A stretch of DNA of 64,000 nt, taken from NCBI RefSeq assembly GCF_017873335.1, contig NZ_JAGGKB010000005.1, positions 84,818 to 148,817 of the forward strand, given 5' to 3'. Below the pieces are notes generated by a model that was not told the DNA's origin, searched no databases, and was given only the letters and a program-made list of their open reading frames with translations. The position numbers and the translations under genes were made by a program. The stretch is from Thermococcus stetteri (lineage in GTDB: Archaea; Methanobacteriota_B; Thermococci; Thermococcales; Thermococcaceae). This document shows positions 7,691 to 16,406 of the stretch, in pieces (position 1 is the first letter of the stretch; each line of letters begins with the position of its first letter).

Positions 7691-7962
7691 ATGAAGGCAC
7701 TGGTCATAATCTCTGGAGCGGACGACAGGGCCCTGGTGGGCCTCATGTCGGCCCTGTGGAGGAGGCTATAGCGAATGGGGACAAGAGGTTCGTCCGGTGG
7801 ATAGAAAGGCTCACGGAGTTGGGGAAGTCCCCAATAGCATGCAAGAGGTTGGCTGAGATCGGGGGATTCGAGGTAGCACTGAGAAAACACACCCGTCTGG
7901 AGTACGTGGGGAAGATAATAGCAGAGCACATTGAGAGGGGATACGTGCCAATGACGTTTTAA
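7691..7962 (+). pseudogene. DsrE-like sulfur-relay protein, frame-shifted and shortened
   Basis: From ATG 7691 (GGTGAT upstream) the frame reads MKALVIISGADDRALVGLMS and then hits TAG at 7769. In the next frame it continues from about 7757 as EEAIANGDKRFVRWIERL, later SPIACKRLAEIGG, and ends LEYVGKIIAEHIERGYVPMT plus F. The start and the end, with the conserved Cys in PIACK, resemble small Thermococcales DsrE-family proteins. Those usually have about 110 residues; the joined product here would have about 90, so roughly 20 residues after ALVGLMSAL appear deleted in addition to a one-base loss near 7755. A functional product is unlikely. Confidence 0.55.
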
Positions 7963-8005
7963 TTTTATGCCCCTTCTCTTCGATTTTGATGGTCTATCAG
8001 TGGAT

Positions 8006-8032
8006 AGCCTAACCTGGCCAAGAGTTTAAATA
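8006..8032 (+). promoter_or_regulatory. aro operon promoter with operator-like sequence
   Basis: AGCCTAACCTGGCCA (8006-8020) directly precedes the TATA box GTTTAAATA (about 8025-8032). The same 15-mer with two changes (AGCCTGACCTGGCTA, 24572-24586) precedes the TATA box of the trp operon. GCC and GGC flank a 6-nt core, giving dyad symmetry. Placement over the BRE would let a bound repressor block TFB. Predicted start of transcription is about 8053-8057. Confidence 0.55.
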
Positions 8033-8065
8033 CTCTAACCTGTTCTAACCTTTCGGTGATCGTCA

Positions 8066-8152
8066 GTGTCTCAACTTGAGGAAGTCTCAACCCTGGTGAT
8101 GCCCCGCCAATGGGTGATGCCCCGCCAATGGGTGATGCCCCGCCAATATTAG
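8066..8152 (+). CDS. 28-codon leader ORF with repeated Trp codons at the head of the aro operon
   Basis: GTG at 8066 has GGTGAT five nt upstream and lies only about 10 nt after the predicted transcription start, so it is the first frame a ribosome meets. It encodes MSQLEEVSTLV followed by MPRQWVMPRQWVMPRQY and stops at TAG 8150. The tail has two Trp and one Tyr codon and overlaps the start of the regulator in another frame. Two readings are possible: a leader peptide that senses aromatic amino acids, or the original start of the regulator gene put out of frame by expansion of an 18-nt repeat (LVTPGGEE of the regulator could follow STLV). Confidence 0.4.
   Translation: MSQLEEVSTLVMPRQWVMPRQWVMPRQY
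8095..8150 (+). repeat. Three tandem 18-nt units carrying a ribosome binding site and ATG
   Basis: The unit GGTGATGCCCCGCCAATG occurs at 8095, 8113 and 8131 (the last ends ATA in place of ATG). Each full unit holds a GGTGAT ribosome binding site and an ATG 9 nt later. The last 20 nt (8131-8150) match 16454-16473, inside the chorismate mutase gene, at 18 of 20 positions. Confidence 0.85.
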
Positions 8153-8442
8153 TAACCCCCGGCGGGGAAGAGGTAATCAGGAAGCTCGTTCTGAGGGCTT
8201 TGAATGAAAACCAGAGATTGATACTGAGGAGCATAAACGGTAGACACCGCTCCCTGAATTCTCTACTTGAGGAGCTCAGCAGGAAGAAAAGAAAAGCCCT
8301 CTCGACGCTGAAGCTGAATGCCAGGATTCTCAAAGACCTTGGACTCATAGACTACGGCACCAAGGAAAACCCCAGACCCGTCAGGCTTACGGAGCACGGG
8401 CGGATGGTTCTAAGCCTTCTGGGGGTGGAGGGTCATGAGTGA
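8110..8442 (+). CDS. Winged-helix regulator at the head of the aro operon, 110 aa
   Basis: After the repeat-derived start (GDAPPMGDAPPILVTP) the protein is a winged helix-turn-helix domain: LRALNENQRLILRSINGRH, SLNSLLEELSRKKRKALSTL and the recognition and wing region RILKDLGLIDYGTKENPRP, ending RLTEHGRMVLSLLG. It is therefore probably the local transcriptional regulator of the operon, perhaps binding the site at 8006. The start is uncertain: ATG 8110 and ATG 8128 each carry a repeat-borne ribosome binding site, and the first frame on the message is a different one. Its stop overlaps the transketolase start by 8 nt. No ligand-binding domain is present. Confidence 0.7.
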   Translation: MGDAPPMGDAPPILVTPGGEEVIRKLVLRALNENQRLILRSINGRHRSLNSLLEELSRKKRKALSTLKLNARILKDLGLIDYGTKENPRPVRLTEHGRMVLSLLGVEGHE

Positions 8443-9094
8443 GGTTCTCGAACCCAAAACAAAGCTCCAGAGCATGCTCCGGCCGGTCAACAACTTCCAT
8501 CTTGAGTCTTCCGAGACCTGCCTTGAAATTCTCTCAGCAATTCTCGAAGAGAAGAGAGAGGACGACGTTGTGATACTCAGCAAAGGCCACTCAGCCCCAG
8601 CGTTCTACGTGATACTCCACGGGATGGGTCTTCTCAGCGACGAGGAGCTCTACAGCTTCGCGGACATAGACGGCCTCCCGAGCCACGTCATCAGGGGGCT
8701 GCCCTTCATAGAGGTTTCGAGCGGCTCCCTCGGCCAGGGCCTCTCCGTGGGCAACGGAATAGCGATGGCCAAACGCATTGACGGGGAAAAGGGCTACGTA
8801 TACGTTATACTCGGCGATGGCGAGCTGGACGAGGGTCAGGTCTGGGAAGCTGCTATGACTGCATCGCACCACGGGCTCGATAGAGTGATTGCCATAGTCG
8901 ACAGAAACTACTTCCAGCTAACTGGTGGCACTGAAGAAATACTTAGCAAGGAACCACTGGCCGACAAGTGGAGGGCCTTCGGCTGGGAGGTCATAGAGGT
9001 CCCGAACAGGAGGGAGGAGCTGAGGAAGGCACTCGAAACGGCTAGGGGAATCCGGGGACGGCCAAAGGTCATCATAGCGAGGTGGGAAGTGTGA
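8435..9094 (+). CDS. Transketolase, N-terminal (TPP-binding) subunit, 219 aa
   Basis: One half of a split transketolase. The TPP/Mg motif GDGELDEGQVWEAA with later VDRNYFQLTG (about residues 130-168) is clear, as are GHSAPAFYVILHG and GSLGQGLSVGNG. Together with the next gene it moves two-carbon units between sugar phosphates; in this operon the useful product is erythrose 4-phosphate, the partner of phosphoenolpyruvate in the DAHP synthase reaction. Thermococcales lack a complete oxidative pentose phosphate pathway, which explains why the enzyme is coded here. ATG 8435 lies inside the end of the regulator gene. The subunit is shorter than many bacterial N-halves but has the full motif set. 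Confidence 0.92.
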   Translation: MSEVLEPKTKLQSMLRPVNNFHLESSETCLEILSAILEEKREDDVVILSKGHSAPAFYVILHGMGLLSDEELYSFADIDGLPSHVIRGLPFIEVSSGSLGQGLSVGNGIAMAKRIDGEKGYVYVILGDGELDEGQVWEAAMTASHHGLDRVIAIVDRNYFQLTGGTEEILSKEPLADKWRAFGWEVIEVPNRREELRKALETARGIRGRPKVIIARWEV

Positions 9095-10011
9095 TCGAGA
9101 GCTTTAGAGAGGCCTTCGGGAGGGCTTTAGTTGAACTGGGAAAAGAGAACCCAAACATAGTAGTCCTCGACGCCGACGTCAAGAGCTCGACGAAAACGGC
9201 CTACTTCGAGAGGGCCTTTCCCGAGAGGTTCATCCAGGTAGGCATAAGCGAGCAGGACATAGTCTCAACGGCGGCTGGTCTTGCCGTAGCCGGCAAGATC
9301 CCGGTCGTTTCAGCATTCGCCGCCTTCCTGATGCGGGCCTGGGAGCAGATAAGGAACACAATAGCCAGGGACAACCTCAACGTCAAGCTTGTCCCCACCC
9401 ACTCGGGCTTTTCAGACCACATGGATGGTTCCTCCCATCAGTGCCTCGAGGACATAGCCCTCATGCGGGTTTTGCCCAACATGACGGTCGTGGTTCCGGC
9501 TGATGCCCCCTCGGTGCCCGTTCTCCTTCGGCAAGTCATCGAGCTTGAAGGGCCGGTTTACATGCGCCTCGGCAGGGATCACGCTCCGAGGGTCTACGAA
9601 AGGCCAGGGCTTGAACTGGGGAAGGCCAGCGTTCTAAGGAAGGGAAGTGACGTTCTCCTTGTGGCTACAGGAGTTATGGTGTCGGTTGCCCTCGAAGCGG
9701 CGAGAAAGCTGGAGGAGAGGGGAATAAGCGCTGGAGTCATTGACATGCACACGATAAAGCCCCTCGACGAGGAAACCCTGCTGAGGCTCGCATCCAGGGT
9801 AGAGCTCGTAATCACGCTTGAGGAGCACAGCATCTACGGCGGCCTCGGGGGAGCGGTGGCGGAGGTTCTCTCGGAGAAGATGCCGAAGAGGCTCATCAGG
9901 ATCGGAACTACCAAGTTCGGCAGGTCGAGCAGGGACTACTTCGCGCTCCTTGAGAGGTACGGGTTGACTGCTGAAAACGTAGTTAGGAGGATTGGGGAGG
10001 TGTTGGTATGA
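9091..10011 (+). CDS. Transketolase, C-terminal subunit, 306 aa
   Basis: The pyrimidine-binding and C-terminal domains of the split transketolase: VVLDADVKSSTKT, the Glu-containing QVGISEQDIVSTAAGLAVAG (about residue 50) that activates TPP in the partner's active site, PTHSGFSDHMDGSSHQCLED and GRDHAPRVYE. It forms the heteromeric enzyme with the preceding gene product. I prefer GTG 9091, which overlaps the previous stop as GTGA after GAGGTGG; the upstream GTG at 9082 is also possible. Its own end overlaps the DAHP synthase start by 4 nt. Confidence 0.92.
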   Translation: MIESFREAFGRALVELGKENPNIVVLDADVKSSTKTAYFERAFPERFIQVGISEQDIVSTAAGLAVAGKIPVVSAFAAFLMRAWEQIRNTIARDNLNVKLVPTHSGFSDHMDGSSHQCLEDIALMRVLPNMTVVVPADAPSVPVLLRQVIELEGPVYMRLGRDHAPRVYERPGLELGKASVLRKGSDVLLVATGVMVSVALEAARKLEERGISAGVIDMHTIKPLDEETLLRLASRVELVITLEEHSIYGGLGGAVAEVLSEKMPKRLIRIGTTKFGRSSRDYFALLERYGLTAENVVRRIGEVLV

Positions 10012-10922
10012 GCTTTAAGTTCAGCAGGGAGGGGAAGTCTAAGACGGTCGTTAGGGTTGATGGCGTCAAGATAGGCGATGGGTTCACTCTGATAGCCGGT
10101 CCCTGCGCCATAGAGAGTGAGGAGCAGATAATGAAAGTTGCCGAGTTCCTGGCAGAGAAGGGAGTCAAGGTGCTCAGGGGAGGGGCCTTCAAGCCGAGAA
10201 CTAGCCCCTACTCCTTCCAGGGGCACGGTGAGAAGGCTTTGAGGTGGATGAGAAAAGCCGCGGATGAGTACGGCCTCATAACGGTCACCGAAGTCATGGA
10301 CGTTTCACAGGTTGAGCTCGTCTCAAAGTACTCGGACATGCTCCAGATAGGGGCCAGAAACGCCCAGAACTTCGAGCTCCTCAAGGCCGTTGGAAAGGTA
10401 GACAACCCCGTGGTTTTGAAGAGAGGTATGGCAAACACCGTCCAGGAGCTCCTTTACTCAGCCGAATACATCCTCAGCGAGGGCAACGAGAACGTTATCC
10501 TCTGCGAGAGGGGTATAAGAACCTTCGAGACCTCCACGAGGTTCACGCTGGACATCTCCGCCGTTCCAGTAGTCAAAGAGCTCTCGCACCTGCCGATAAT
10601 AGTCGATCCATCGCACCCAGCTGGGAGAAGAGAGTTTGTGATACCCCTTGCAAAGGCTGCCTACGCCGTCGGAGCCGACGGGATAATGGTTGAGGTTCAC
10701 CCCGAGCCGGACAAGGCCCTCTCAGACCCGGCCCAGCAGCTGACCTTCGGGGACTTCGAGAGGCTTTTGAGGGAGCTTGAAGGGCTCGGATGGAAGGTAG
10801 AGACTTCCAGAGAGGCCGCAGAGGGCGTTTCGAGGTACGTGCTCTCAGAGAGGGTCGAGGAGACCGACTGGTACACAGAGGTCTTCCTCATGGAGCTGGG
10901 GGGGCTCGGATGGAGGGCCTGA
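10008..10922 (+). CDS. aroF: 3-deoxy-7-phosphoheptulonate (DAHP) synthase, 304 aa
   Basis: First committed step of the shikimate pathway: phosphoenolpyruvate plus erythrose 4-phosphate. It is of the compact, KDO8P-synthase-like type found in Pyrococcus: LIAGPCAIESEEQIM, LRGGAFKPRTSPYSFQG, VLKRGMANTVQE, LPIIVDPSHPAGRREF and DGIMVEVHPEP. No regulatory ACT domain is present. The family norm is about 262 residues ending ELEGLGWK. Here 40 extra residues follow and end again in ELGGLGWRA; the two ends lie exactly 120 nt apart, so the tail may come from a local duplication or insertion. The gene overlaps aroB by 13 nt. The symbol follows common archaeal usage and is not certain. Confidence 0.93.
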   Translation: MSFKFSREGKSKTVVRVDGVKIGDGFTLIAGPCAIESEEQIMKVAEFLAEKGVKVLRGGAFKPRTSPYSFQGHGEKALRWMRKAADEYGLITVTEVMDVSQVELVSKYSDMLQIGARNAQNFELLKAVGKVDNPVVLKRGMANTVQELLYSAEYILSEGNENVILCERGIRTFETSTRFTLDISAVPVVKELSHLPIIVDPSHPAGRREFVIPLAKAAYAVGADGIMVEVHPEPDKALSDPAQQLTFGDFERLLRELEGLGWKVETSREAAEGVSRYVLSERVEETDWYTEVFLMELGGLGWRA

Positions 10923-11914
10923 CTTTCGGCCCCCTCTCCACCCTTTCCTCCCTCGTGGAGGAGCTGAACCCCTACAGGGTTGCATTTCTCACAAACACGA
11001 CGGTGGAGAGGCTCTGGCTTGAAAAAGCCTCCAACTGGATAGAGGATCCGATAAAGATAGTCATCCCAGACGGCGAGGAGTACAAGAATGTCGAGACCGT
11101 CATGGCAATCTGGAGGAGGCTCCAGGATGAGGGCTTCACGAGAAAGTCCCTGCTGATAGGTCTCGGCGGGGGAGTCTTGACTGATATAGCGGGCTTCGTA
11201 GCCTCGACCTACATGAGGGGGACCCTCCTAGGCCTCGTTCCAACGACGCTTTTAGCTCAGGTGGACGCTGCCATAGGGGGCAAGACCGGGGTGAACTTCA
11301 ACGGGAAGAACATGGTCGGAACTTTTTACCTCCCCAACTTTGTTCTAATAGCCCATGAGACACTCTCAACGCTTCCAGAGGAGGAAGTTAGGAACGGCCT
11401 CGGCGAGGTCGCCAAGTACGCCATCCTCGATAGGAAAATCTACGCCCTCACGAAAGACTTCGAGGGAATAAGCGAGACCCTCATCAGGGAGTGCGCCCTC
11501 TTCAAGGCAGAGGTAGTTGAGAAAGACCCGGAGGAGAAGGGGATGAGGAGGATCCTCAACCTCGGGCACACTGCCGGACACGCCATCGAGAAGCTGTCGA
11601 GCTACGGGATAAAGCACGGGTTGGCCGTTGCCATGGGGCTTGCGGTGGCTTCGAAGATCGGGGAAGAGCTGTACGGCTTCGACTCCGGAAAGGTCGAGGA
11701 GCTTCTCCAAGGAATGGGACTGCCAACGAGACACCCCTTTGGGGCCGGGGACATAATAAGGGAGATGAGGCTCGACAAGAAGGCCTGGTACGGGAGGATA
11801 GTCTTCGTTGTTCCGGTTGAGATAGGGGAAGTCGTCGTTGAGGAAGTGGATGAAGGCGTGATAAGAAGGGCCCTGGAGGCCACTGAAGATGATAGCTGGA
11901 GTGGTGGTGGCTAA
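10910..11914 (+). CDS. aroB: 3-dehydroquinate synthase, 334 aa
   Basis: Cyclises DAHP to 3-dehydroquinate with NAD and a divalent metal. Motifs of the family are intact: [58 protein letters not shown] and the metal-binding HTAGHAIE (Glu and His). I place the start at ATG 10910 ([12 protein letters not shown]), inside the end of the DAHP synthase gene; the longer frame from 10790 is a shadow of that gene. The C-terminus overlaps aroD by 26 nt. The length fits archaeal and bacterial AroB. Confidence 0.95.
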   Translation: MEGLTFGPLSTLSSLVEELNPYRVAFLTNTTVERLWLEKASNWIEDPIKIVIPDGEEYKNVETVMAIWRRLQDEGFTRKSLLIGLGGGVLTDIAGFVASTYMRGTLLGLVPTTLLAQVDAAIGGKTGVNFNGKNMVGTFYLPNFVLIAHETLSTLPEEEVRNGLGEVAKYAILDRKIYALTKDFEGISETLIRECALFKAEVVEKDPEEKGMRRILNLGHTAGHAIEKLSSYGIKHGLAVAMGLAVASKIGEELYGFDSGKVEELLQGMGLPTRHPFGAGDIIREMRLDKKAWYGRIVFVVPVEIGEVVVEEVDEGVIRRALEATEDDSWSGGG

Positions 11915-12530
11915 AAACCCGGGGGAGGCCCTTGAGAAGATCAGGGGCTCAGATTTTCCCCTCTACGAGGTCAGGCTGGACTCCTTCGAGGACTTTGAGG
12001 GCCTTGAGGTACTGGCCGAGTACTCGAAAATGCTCATCTTCACGCCTAGGAGACGGGAGGAGGGTGGTCTCAGGGAGATGGGAGAGGTAGAGAGGCTTGA
12101 GCTGTACAAGAGAGCCATTGAGCTGAGGCCGGCCTACGTGGATGTTGAGCTCAACTCGGAGATTGTCGGGGAGGTTGTGGGGCTCGCGAGGGAAAAGGGC
12201 GTGAGCGTTATCCTCTCGTACCACGACTTCGAAGGGACACCAAACTTCGGGGAGCTCCTCTCAATCCTGGGGGAAATGGAGAAGCTTGAGCCCGATGTTA
12301 TGAAGGTCGTCACCACCGCGAACTCGGTCCTCGACAACCTGAGGGTTTTGAGGCTCTACGGGAGGGCCGAGAACCTCATCGCCTTCTGCATGGGGCCCCT
12401 TGGAAGGGTCTCCAGGGTCTTCTCGGCTCAACTCGCGCCCTTCACTTACGCGCCCCTGGATGAGACTGTAGCTCCGGGACAGCTCCTAGCGGAAGAGCTG
12501 GAGAGGCTGAGGGTGATGCTCTTTGGCTGA
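11889..12530 (+). CDS. aroD: 3-dehydroquinate dehydratase, type I, 213 aa
   Basis: Dehydrates 3-dehydroquinate to 3-dehydroshikimate through a Schiff base. Visible active-site parts: [12 protein letters not shown] near residue 26, the catalytic His in [11 protein letters not shown] (about residue 117), the Schiff-base Lys in [15 protein letters not shown] (about residue 139) and [20 protein letters not shown] near the end. Type I fold, close to the usual length. ATG 11889 lies within the aroB tail, and its stop overlaps the aroE start, so the operon is tightly coupled. Confidence 0.95.
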   Translation: MIAGVVVAKNPGEALEKIRGSDFPLYEVRLDSFEDFEGLEVLAEYSKMLIFTPRRREEGGLREMGEVERLELYKRAIELRPAYVDVELNSEIVGEVVGLAREKGVSVILSYHDFEGTPNFGELLSILGEMEKLEPDVMKVVTTANSVLDNLRVLRLYGRAENLIAFCMGPLGRVSRVFSAQLAPFTYAPLDETVAPGQLLAEELERLRVMLFG

Positions 12531-13341
12531 CGCGAAAACGGGACTCTACGGCCTCATAGGATTTCCGGCAAGGCACTCGCTCAGTCCAGCTATGCACAAC
12601 GCGGCTTTCAAAGCCCTTGGCATCAACGCGGTTTATCTTGCCTTCGAGGTCCACCCTGATAAGCTTGGAGAGGCGATAGGGGGCGTTAGAGCCCTCGGCA
12701 TCTCTGGTCTCAATGTAACGATGCCCTACAAGGAGGCGGTAGTTCGTTTCCTCAACTCCCTATCGGGTGATTCTGAGGAAATTGGAAGCGTCAACACGGT
12801 CGTTAACCGAAACGGAAGGCTGGAAGGCCACACCACGGATGGCATCGGTGCTAGGAGGGCCCTTGAGAGGGCTGTTGAGCTCGGCGATAGGAGGATCCTA
12901 ATCCTCGGCGCTGGAGGCGCTGGAAAGGCCATAGCCCATGAACTTGCCAAGGACAACGAGGTAGTAGTTCTGAACAGGACTCCGGAGAAGGCGAGGGCCC
13001 TCGAGAGGTTCGGCGTTACCGGCGATTCCCTCAACAGGGCGAACCTGGTGAAGTACATCGAATGGGCCGAGATCCTGATAAACGCGACCTCAGTTGGGAT
13101 GAACTCCTGGGAGACGCCGGTTTCGGGGGAGATGCTGAATGAAAAACTCGTTGTCATGGATATAATCTACAAGCCCCTGAAAACGCGCCTCTTGAGCGAG
13201 GCCGAGCTGAGGGGCTGTAGAACTGTTGACGGCCTCTGGATGCTCGTCTACCAGGGGATCGAGAGCTTCAGGCTTTGGACTGGATTGGAACCGGACGAAA
13301 ACCTGATGAGGGGGGCTGTGCTTGAGGGCCTCGGCCAGTAG
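12523..13341 (+). CDS. aroE: Shikimate dehydrogenase, 272 aa
   Basis: NADPH-dependent reduction of 3-dehydroshikimate to shikimate. The substrate-binding [28 protein letters not shown] (catalytic Lys) and [11 protein letters not shown] (Asp) are present, followed by the nucleotide fold [16 protein letters not shown] and VLNRTPEKA, and the closing [12 protein letters not shown]. The start is TTG 12523, overlapping the aroD stop by 8 nt; TTG starts recur in this operon. The gene runs into aroK with a 20-nt overlap. Confidence 0.95.
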   Translation: MADAKTGLYGLIGFPARHSLSPAMHNAAFKALGINAVYLAFEVHPDKLGEAIGGVRALGISGLNVTMPYKEAVVRFLNSLSGDSEEIGSVNTVVNRNGRLEGHTTDGIGARRALERAVELGDRRILILGAGGAGKAIAHELAKDNEVVVLNRTPEKARALERFGVTGDSLNRANLVKYIEWAEILINATSVGMNSWETPVSGEMLNEKLVVMDIIYKPLKTRLLSEAELRGCRTVDGLWMLVYQGIESFRLWTGLEPDENLMRGAVLEGLGQ

Positions 13342-14137
13342 CGCCGTCACAGTTGTGAACGCCTTCGCAACGGGGATCGGCTCGGCAATTGGGATAGACC
13401 TCTGGACGAGGGCGAAGGTTAAGCTGGCCGGAGAAGGGATCGAGGGTGAAATCAGGGTTAGGGGGGAGCGGGTTGATGATTTCAGGCTTATTAAAGTGGT
13501 CGTTGATGTTTTCAGGGAAAAAGCCGGTGAGGACTTCGGGGTCAGGTTCAAGATAGAGTCGGAGATACCCATCGGGATGGGCCTTAAGAGCAGTTCCGCG
13601 GTAGCTAACGCCCTCTCAAAGGCCCTGACGGACGCCTTAGGGCTCGATATGGAGGATTTGGATGTGATAAAAGCCGGGGTTGAGGGGGCGAAGAGGGCCG
13701 GCGTTACAATCACAGGGGCCTTTGACGATGCCTGCGCCTCCTACTTTGGTTCGCTCTGGGTCACCGACAACCGCTCGATGAAAGTTCTCCTCCGTTCCGA
13801 GGTCGAACCGGTTCCCGTGGTGGTCCTCCTCCCCGGAGAAACCCTCCTAACGGAGAGCCTAAGCGGAAAGGACTTCTCATCGATCAAACCTTACGTTGAA
13901 GAGGCCGTGAGACTGGTTCTCGGAGGGGAGTGGAGGAAAGCGGCCCTCATAAACGGACTCCTCTATTCTACCTACTTGGGACATTCCATAGAACCCTTCA
14001 GGATCGCCTTGGAGAGGAAGGCCGTGGTTGGTTTGAGTGGTAAGGGACCGGCAATGTTCGCTGTAACGGAGGAGCCCGAGGAGCTTGCCGAGGAATGGAG
14101 GCGTTTCGGAGAGGTAATAACGACCGAGCTGAGGTGA
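13322..14137 (+). CDS. aroK: Archaeal-type shikimate kinase (GHMP family), 271 aa
   Basis: Phosphorylates shikimate with ATP. Archaea use a GHMP-family kinase unrelated to bacterial AroK, and this is one: the ATP loop [18 protein letters not shown] (about residues 80-97), the N-terminal [14 protein letters not shown] and the C-terminal [19 protein letters not shown] 13322 is the likely start, overlapping aroE by 20 nt. The type supports an archaeal origin of the whole operon. It is sometimes annotated aroK2 in archaeal genomes. Confidence 0.93.
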   Translation: MRASASSAVTVVNAFATGIGSAIGIDLWTRAKVKLAGEGIEGEIRVRGERVDDFRLIKVVVDVFREKAGEDFGVRFKIESEIPIGMGLKSSSAVANALSKALTDALGLDMEDLDVIKAGVEGAKRAGVTITGAFDDACASYFGSLWVTDNRSMKVLLRSEVEPVPVVVLLPGETLLTESLSGKDFSSIKPYVEEAVRLVLGGEWRKAALINGLLYSTYLGHSIEPFRIALERKAVVGLSGKGPAMFAVTEEPEELAEEWRRFGEVITTELR

Positions 14138-14142
14138 TCGCG

Positions 14143-15342
14143 TTGATAATCAGACCCGTTGATGAAGTCAGGGGGGAGCTCGATGCACCTCCCTCGAAGA
14201 GCTACACCCACAGGGCCTACTTCCTAGCTTTACTGGCCGAGGAGGATAGCGTGATCGAAAACCCCCTGACCTGCGACGATACCCTCGCTACTGTGGGAGC
14301 TATAAGGGCTTTCGGGGCAAAGGTTGATGGGGGAAACGTTAAACCGCCGGAGGAGCCCTCGGCAGGCTTCGTATATGCCAGAGAATCCGGGACGACGGCG
14401 AGGTTCTCTGTGGCCATCGCCGGGGGAATCAACGGCGGAACCATCGTGGACGGGGCTGGAAGGCTGAGGGCGAGACCGATGGGCGGGCTCGTTAGGGCGT
14501 TGAAGGATCTGGGGGCCGAGGTTAAAGGCTCTCATCTCCCACTGACTGTGAGGGGTCCTGTAAAGCCCGGAAGGGTCAGGGTGGATGCGTCCAAGTCCTC
14601 CCAGTTCGTCAGCGGGCTTCTCCTCCTAGCTTCAAAGGTCGGGCTGAAGGTTGAGGTTGAGGACCCAGTCTCAAGGCCCTACGTAGAGATGACCCTCAGA
14701 ACGATGGAGGCCTTTGGGGTGGAGTTCGAGAGGGACGGTTTCTCCTTCGAGGTTCATCCCGGTGTTAGGGGGGCCAAGTACAGGGTTCCGGGCGACTACT
14801 CGACAGCCTCCTTTTTCCTCGCCGCTGGGGCCCTGTACGGTAAAGTTAGGGTGGGGAACCTCCTGAGGGATGACGTTCAGGCTGATATGGCCTTCCTCGA
14901 TGCCCTGGAGGAGTTCGGCGCGAGGGTGAGGAGGGGGAAAGACTACGTCGAAGTGGAGAGGGATGGGCTTAAAGCGGTCACGCTCGACTGCTCCGATTTT
15001 CCCGACTCTTTCCCCATACTTGCGGTTGTTGCGGCTTACGCCGATGGAAAGAGCGTCATAAAGGCGAGACAGCTCAGGTTCAAGGAGAGCGACAGGGTGA
15101 GGGCCATGGCGGCCAACCTGGCGAGGATGGGGGTCAAGGTTAAGGAACTCGAGGACGGGCTTGAGATAGAGGGCGGAAGGCCGAAGGGCGCTGAGATAGA
15201 GACCTTCAACGACCACAGAATAGCGATGGCTATGACCGTAGCGGCCCTCGGCGCTGAAGGCCCCTCGATCATTGATAACCCCCGGAGCGTCTCCAAATCC
15301 CATCCCGGGTTTTTTGACGACCTGAGGAGGCTTCTGGAATGA
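14143..15342 (+). CDS. aroA: 3-phosphoshikimate 1-carboxyvinyltransferase (EPSP synthase), 399 aa
   Basis: Transfers enolpyruvyl from phosphoenolpyruvate to shikimate 3-phosphate. It has the substrate loops APPSKSYTHRAYFLALLA and ESGTTARFSVAIAGG, DASKSSQFVSGLLL, VPGDYSTASFFLAA, and RQLRFKESDRVRAMAANL near the end, with FNDHRIAMAMTVAAL. I prefer TTG 14143 (MIIRPVDEVRGELDAPPSKS), with GAGGTGATC just upstream, over the longer frame from 14095. It overlaps aroC by 4 nt. Confidence 0.95.
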   Translation: MIIRPVDEVRGELDAPPSKSYTHRAYFLALLAEEDSVIENPLTCDDTLATVGAIRAFGAKVDGGNVKPPEEPSAGFVYARESGTTARFSVAIAGGINGGTIVDGAGRLRARPMGGLVRALKDLGAEVKGSHLPLTVRGPVKPGRVRVDASKSSQFVSGLLLLASKVGLKVEVEDPVSRPYVEMTLRTMEAFGVEFERDGFSFEVHPGVRGAKYRVPGDYSTASFFLAAGALYGKVRVGNLLRDDVQADMAFLDALEEFGARVRRGKDYVEVERDGLKAVTLDCSDFPDSFPILAVVAAYADGKSVIKARQLRFKESDRVRAMAANLARMGVKVKELEDGLEIEGGRPKGAEIETFNDHRIAMAMTVAALGAEGPSIIDNPRSVSKSHPGFFDDLRRLLE

Positions 15343-16406
15343 GGGGGAAACTGCTGAGCTTTTCCCTGTTTGGCGAGAGCCATGGAAAGGCTGTGGGAGT
15401 TCTGATAGAGGGGTTGCCTCCGGGGATAGAGGTCAGCGTTGAGGAACTCAGGAAGGAGCTGGAGAGGAGGAAGGGCATAGAGCGGTTTGCAACCAAGAGG
15501 CGAGAGAGCGACGAGCCCCTAATCCTCTCGGGGGTATTCAGGGGGAAAACAACGGGCGCGCCCGTTGCGGTGATCGTTGAAAACCGGGACGTGGATTCCT
15601 CCTACTACGAGGAGATAAGGAACACGCCGAGGCCGGGACACGCCGATTACCCAGCGAGGATAAAGTACTTCGGCCACAACGACTACAGAGGGGGAGGTCA
15701 CTTCTCGGGCAGGCTGACGGTTGGGATGGTCATTGTCGGCTACTTCGCCAAGAGGCTCCTTGAGGGGGAAGGAATAGAGGTGAGGGCCTATTTGAAGAGG
15801 ATAGGGCGAGTGGAGGCGCGGGTTTCCCCCGAGGAGGTCTTGAACTCAACAAATCCCTACTGCCCGGATGAGGAAGCCTTCCGGGCGATGGTTGAGGAAA
15901 TGGAAGAGGCGAGAAAGTCTGGAGACAGCGTCGGTGGCGTTGTGGAGGTCGTGGCCTTCAACGTGCCCCCCGGTTTGGGCGGCCCCTGGGAGGAGGACAT
16001 AGAGGCGGATATAGCTTCGGCCCTATTCAGGATTCCAGCGGTTAAGGGCGTTGAGTTCGGGCTGGGCTTTAAATTCGCTGAGCTCAGGGGGAGTGAAGCG
16101 AACGACCCCTTCATTCTGAGGAACGGAAAGGTTCTCACGGAGACCAACAACCACGGGGGCGTTCTTGGGGGGATAACCACGGGAATGCCCATAGTGGCAA
16201 GGGTGGCCTTCAAGCCCACTCCCTCCATCTACCTTCCCCAGAGGACCGTTGACCTGGAGAGGATGGAGGAGGTAACGCTCAGGCTGAGGGGGCGCTTCGA
16301 TTCCTGCATAGTTCCCAAGGCCCTCCCCGTTGTTGAGGGAGCAGTTGCATTCATCATAGCGGATCACCTGCTGAGGAGGAAGGCGTGGGAGGGGGTGGTC
16401 AGGTGA
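15339..16406 (+). CDS. aroC: Chorismate synthase, 355 aa
   Basis: Last step to chorismate; needs reduced FMN. Diagnostic stretches are FSLFGESHGKAVGVLIEGLP (residues 6-25), RPGHADYPARIKYFGHNDYR, GGGHFSGRLTVGMVIVGYFA, TNNHGGVLGGITTGMPIVAR and the final RFDSCIVPKALPVVEG. No flavin reductase domain is fused, so the enzyme depends on an external source of reduced flavin. It overlaps aroA by 4 nt and the chorismate mutase start by 4 nt (GTGA). Confidence 0.96.
   Translation: MRGKLLSFSLFGESHGKAVGVLIEGLPPGIEVSVEELRKELERRKGIERFATKRRESDEPLILSGVFRGKTTGAPVAVIVENRDVDSSYYEEIRNTPRPGHADYPARIKYFGHNDYRGGGHFSGRLTVGMVIVGYFAKRLLEGEGIEVRAYLKRIGRVEARVSPEEVLNSTNPYCPDEEAFRAMVEEMEEARKSGDSVGGVVEVVAFNVPPGLGGPWEEDIEADIASALFRIPAVKGVEFGLGFKFAELRGSEANDPFILRNGKVLTETNNHGGVLGGITTGMPIVARVAFKPTPSIYLPQRTVDLERMEEVTLRLRGRFDSCIVPKALPVVEGAVAFIIADHLLRRKAWEGVVR

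Noticed and set aside
10790..10909. N-terminal extension of AroB rich in Arg and Gly
   Set aside because: It is an alternative-frame reading of the DAHP synthase tail; the family start is at ATG 10910.
13090..13713. 207-codon minus-strand ORF within aroE and aroK
   Set aside because: Ser/Pro/Leu-rich antisense shadow typical of GC-rich genes; no start signal and it overlaps two clear enzymes.
14671..15303. 210-codon minus-strand ORF inside aroA
   Set aside because: Antisense shadow without ribosome binding site or recognisable domain.
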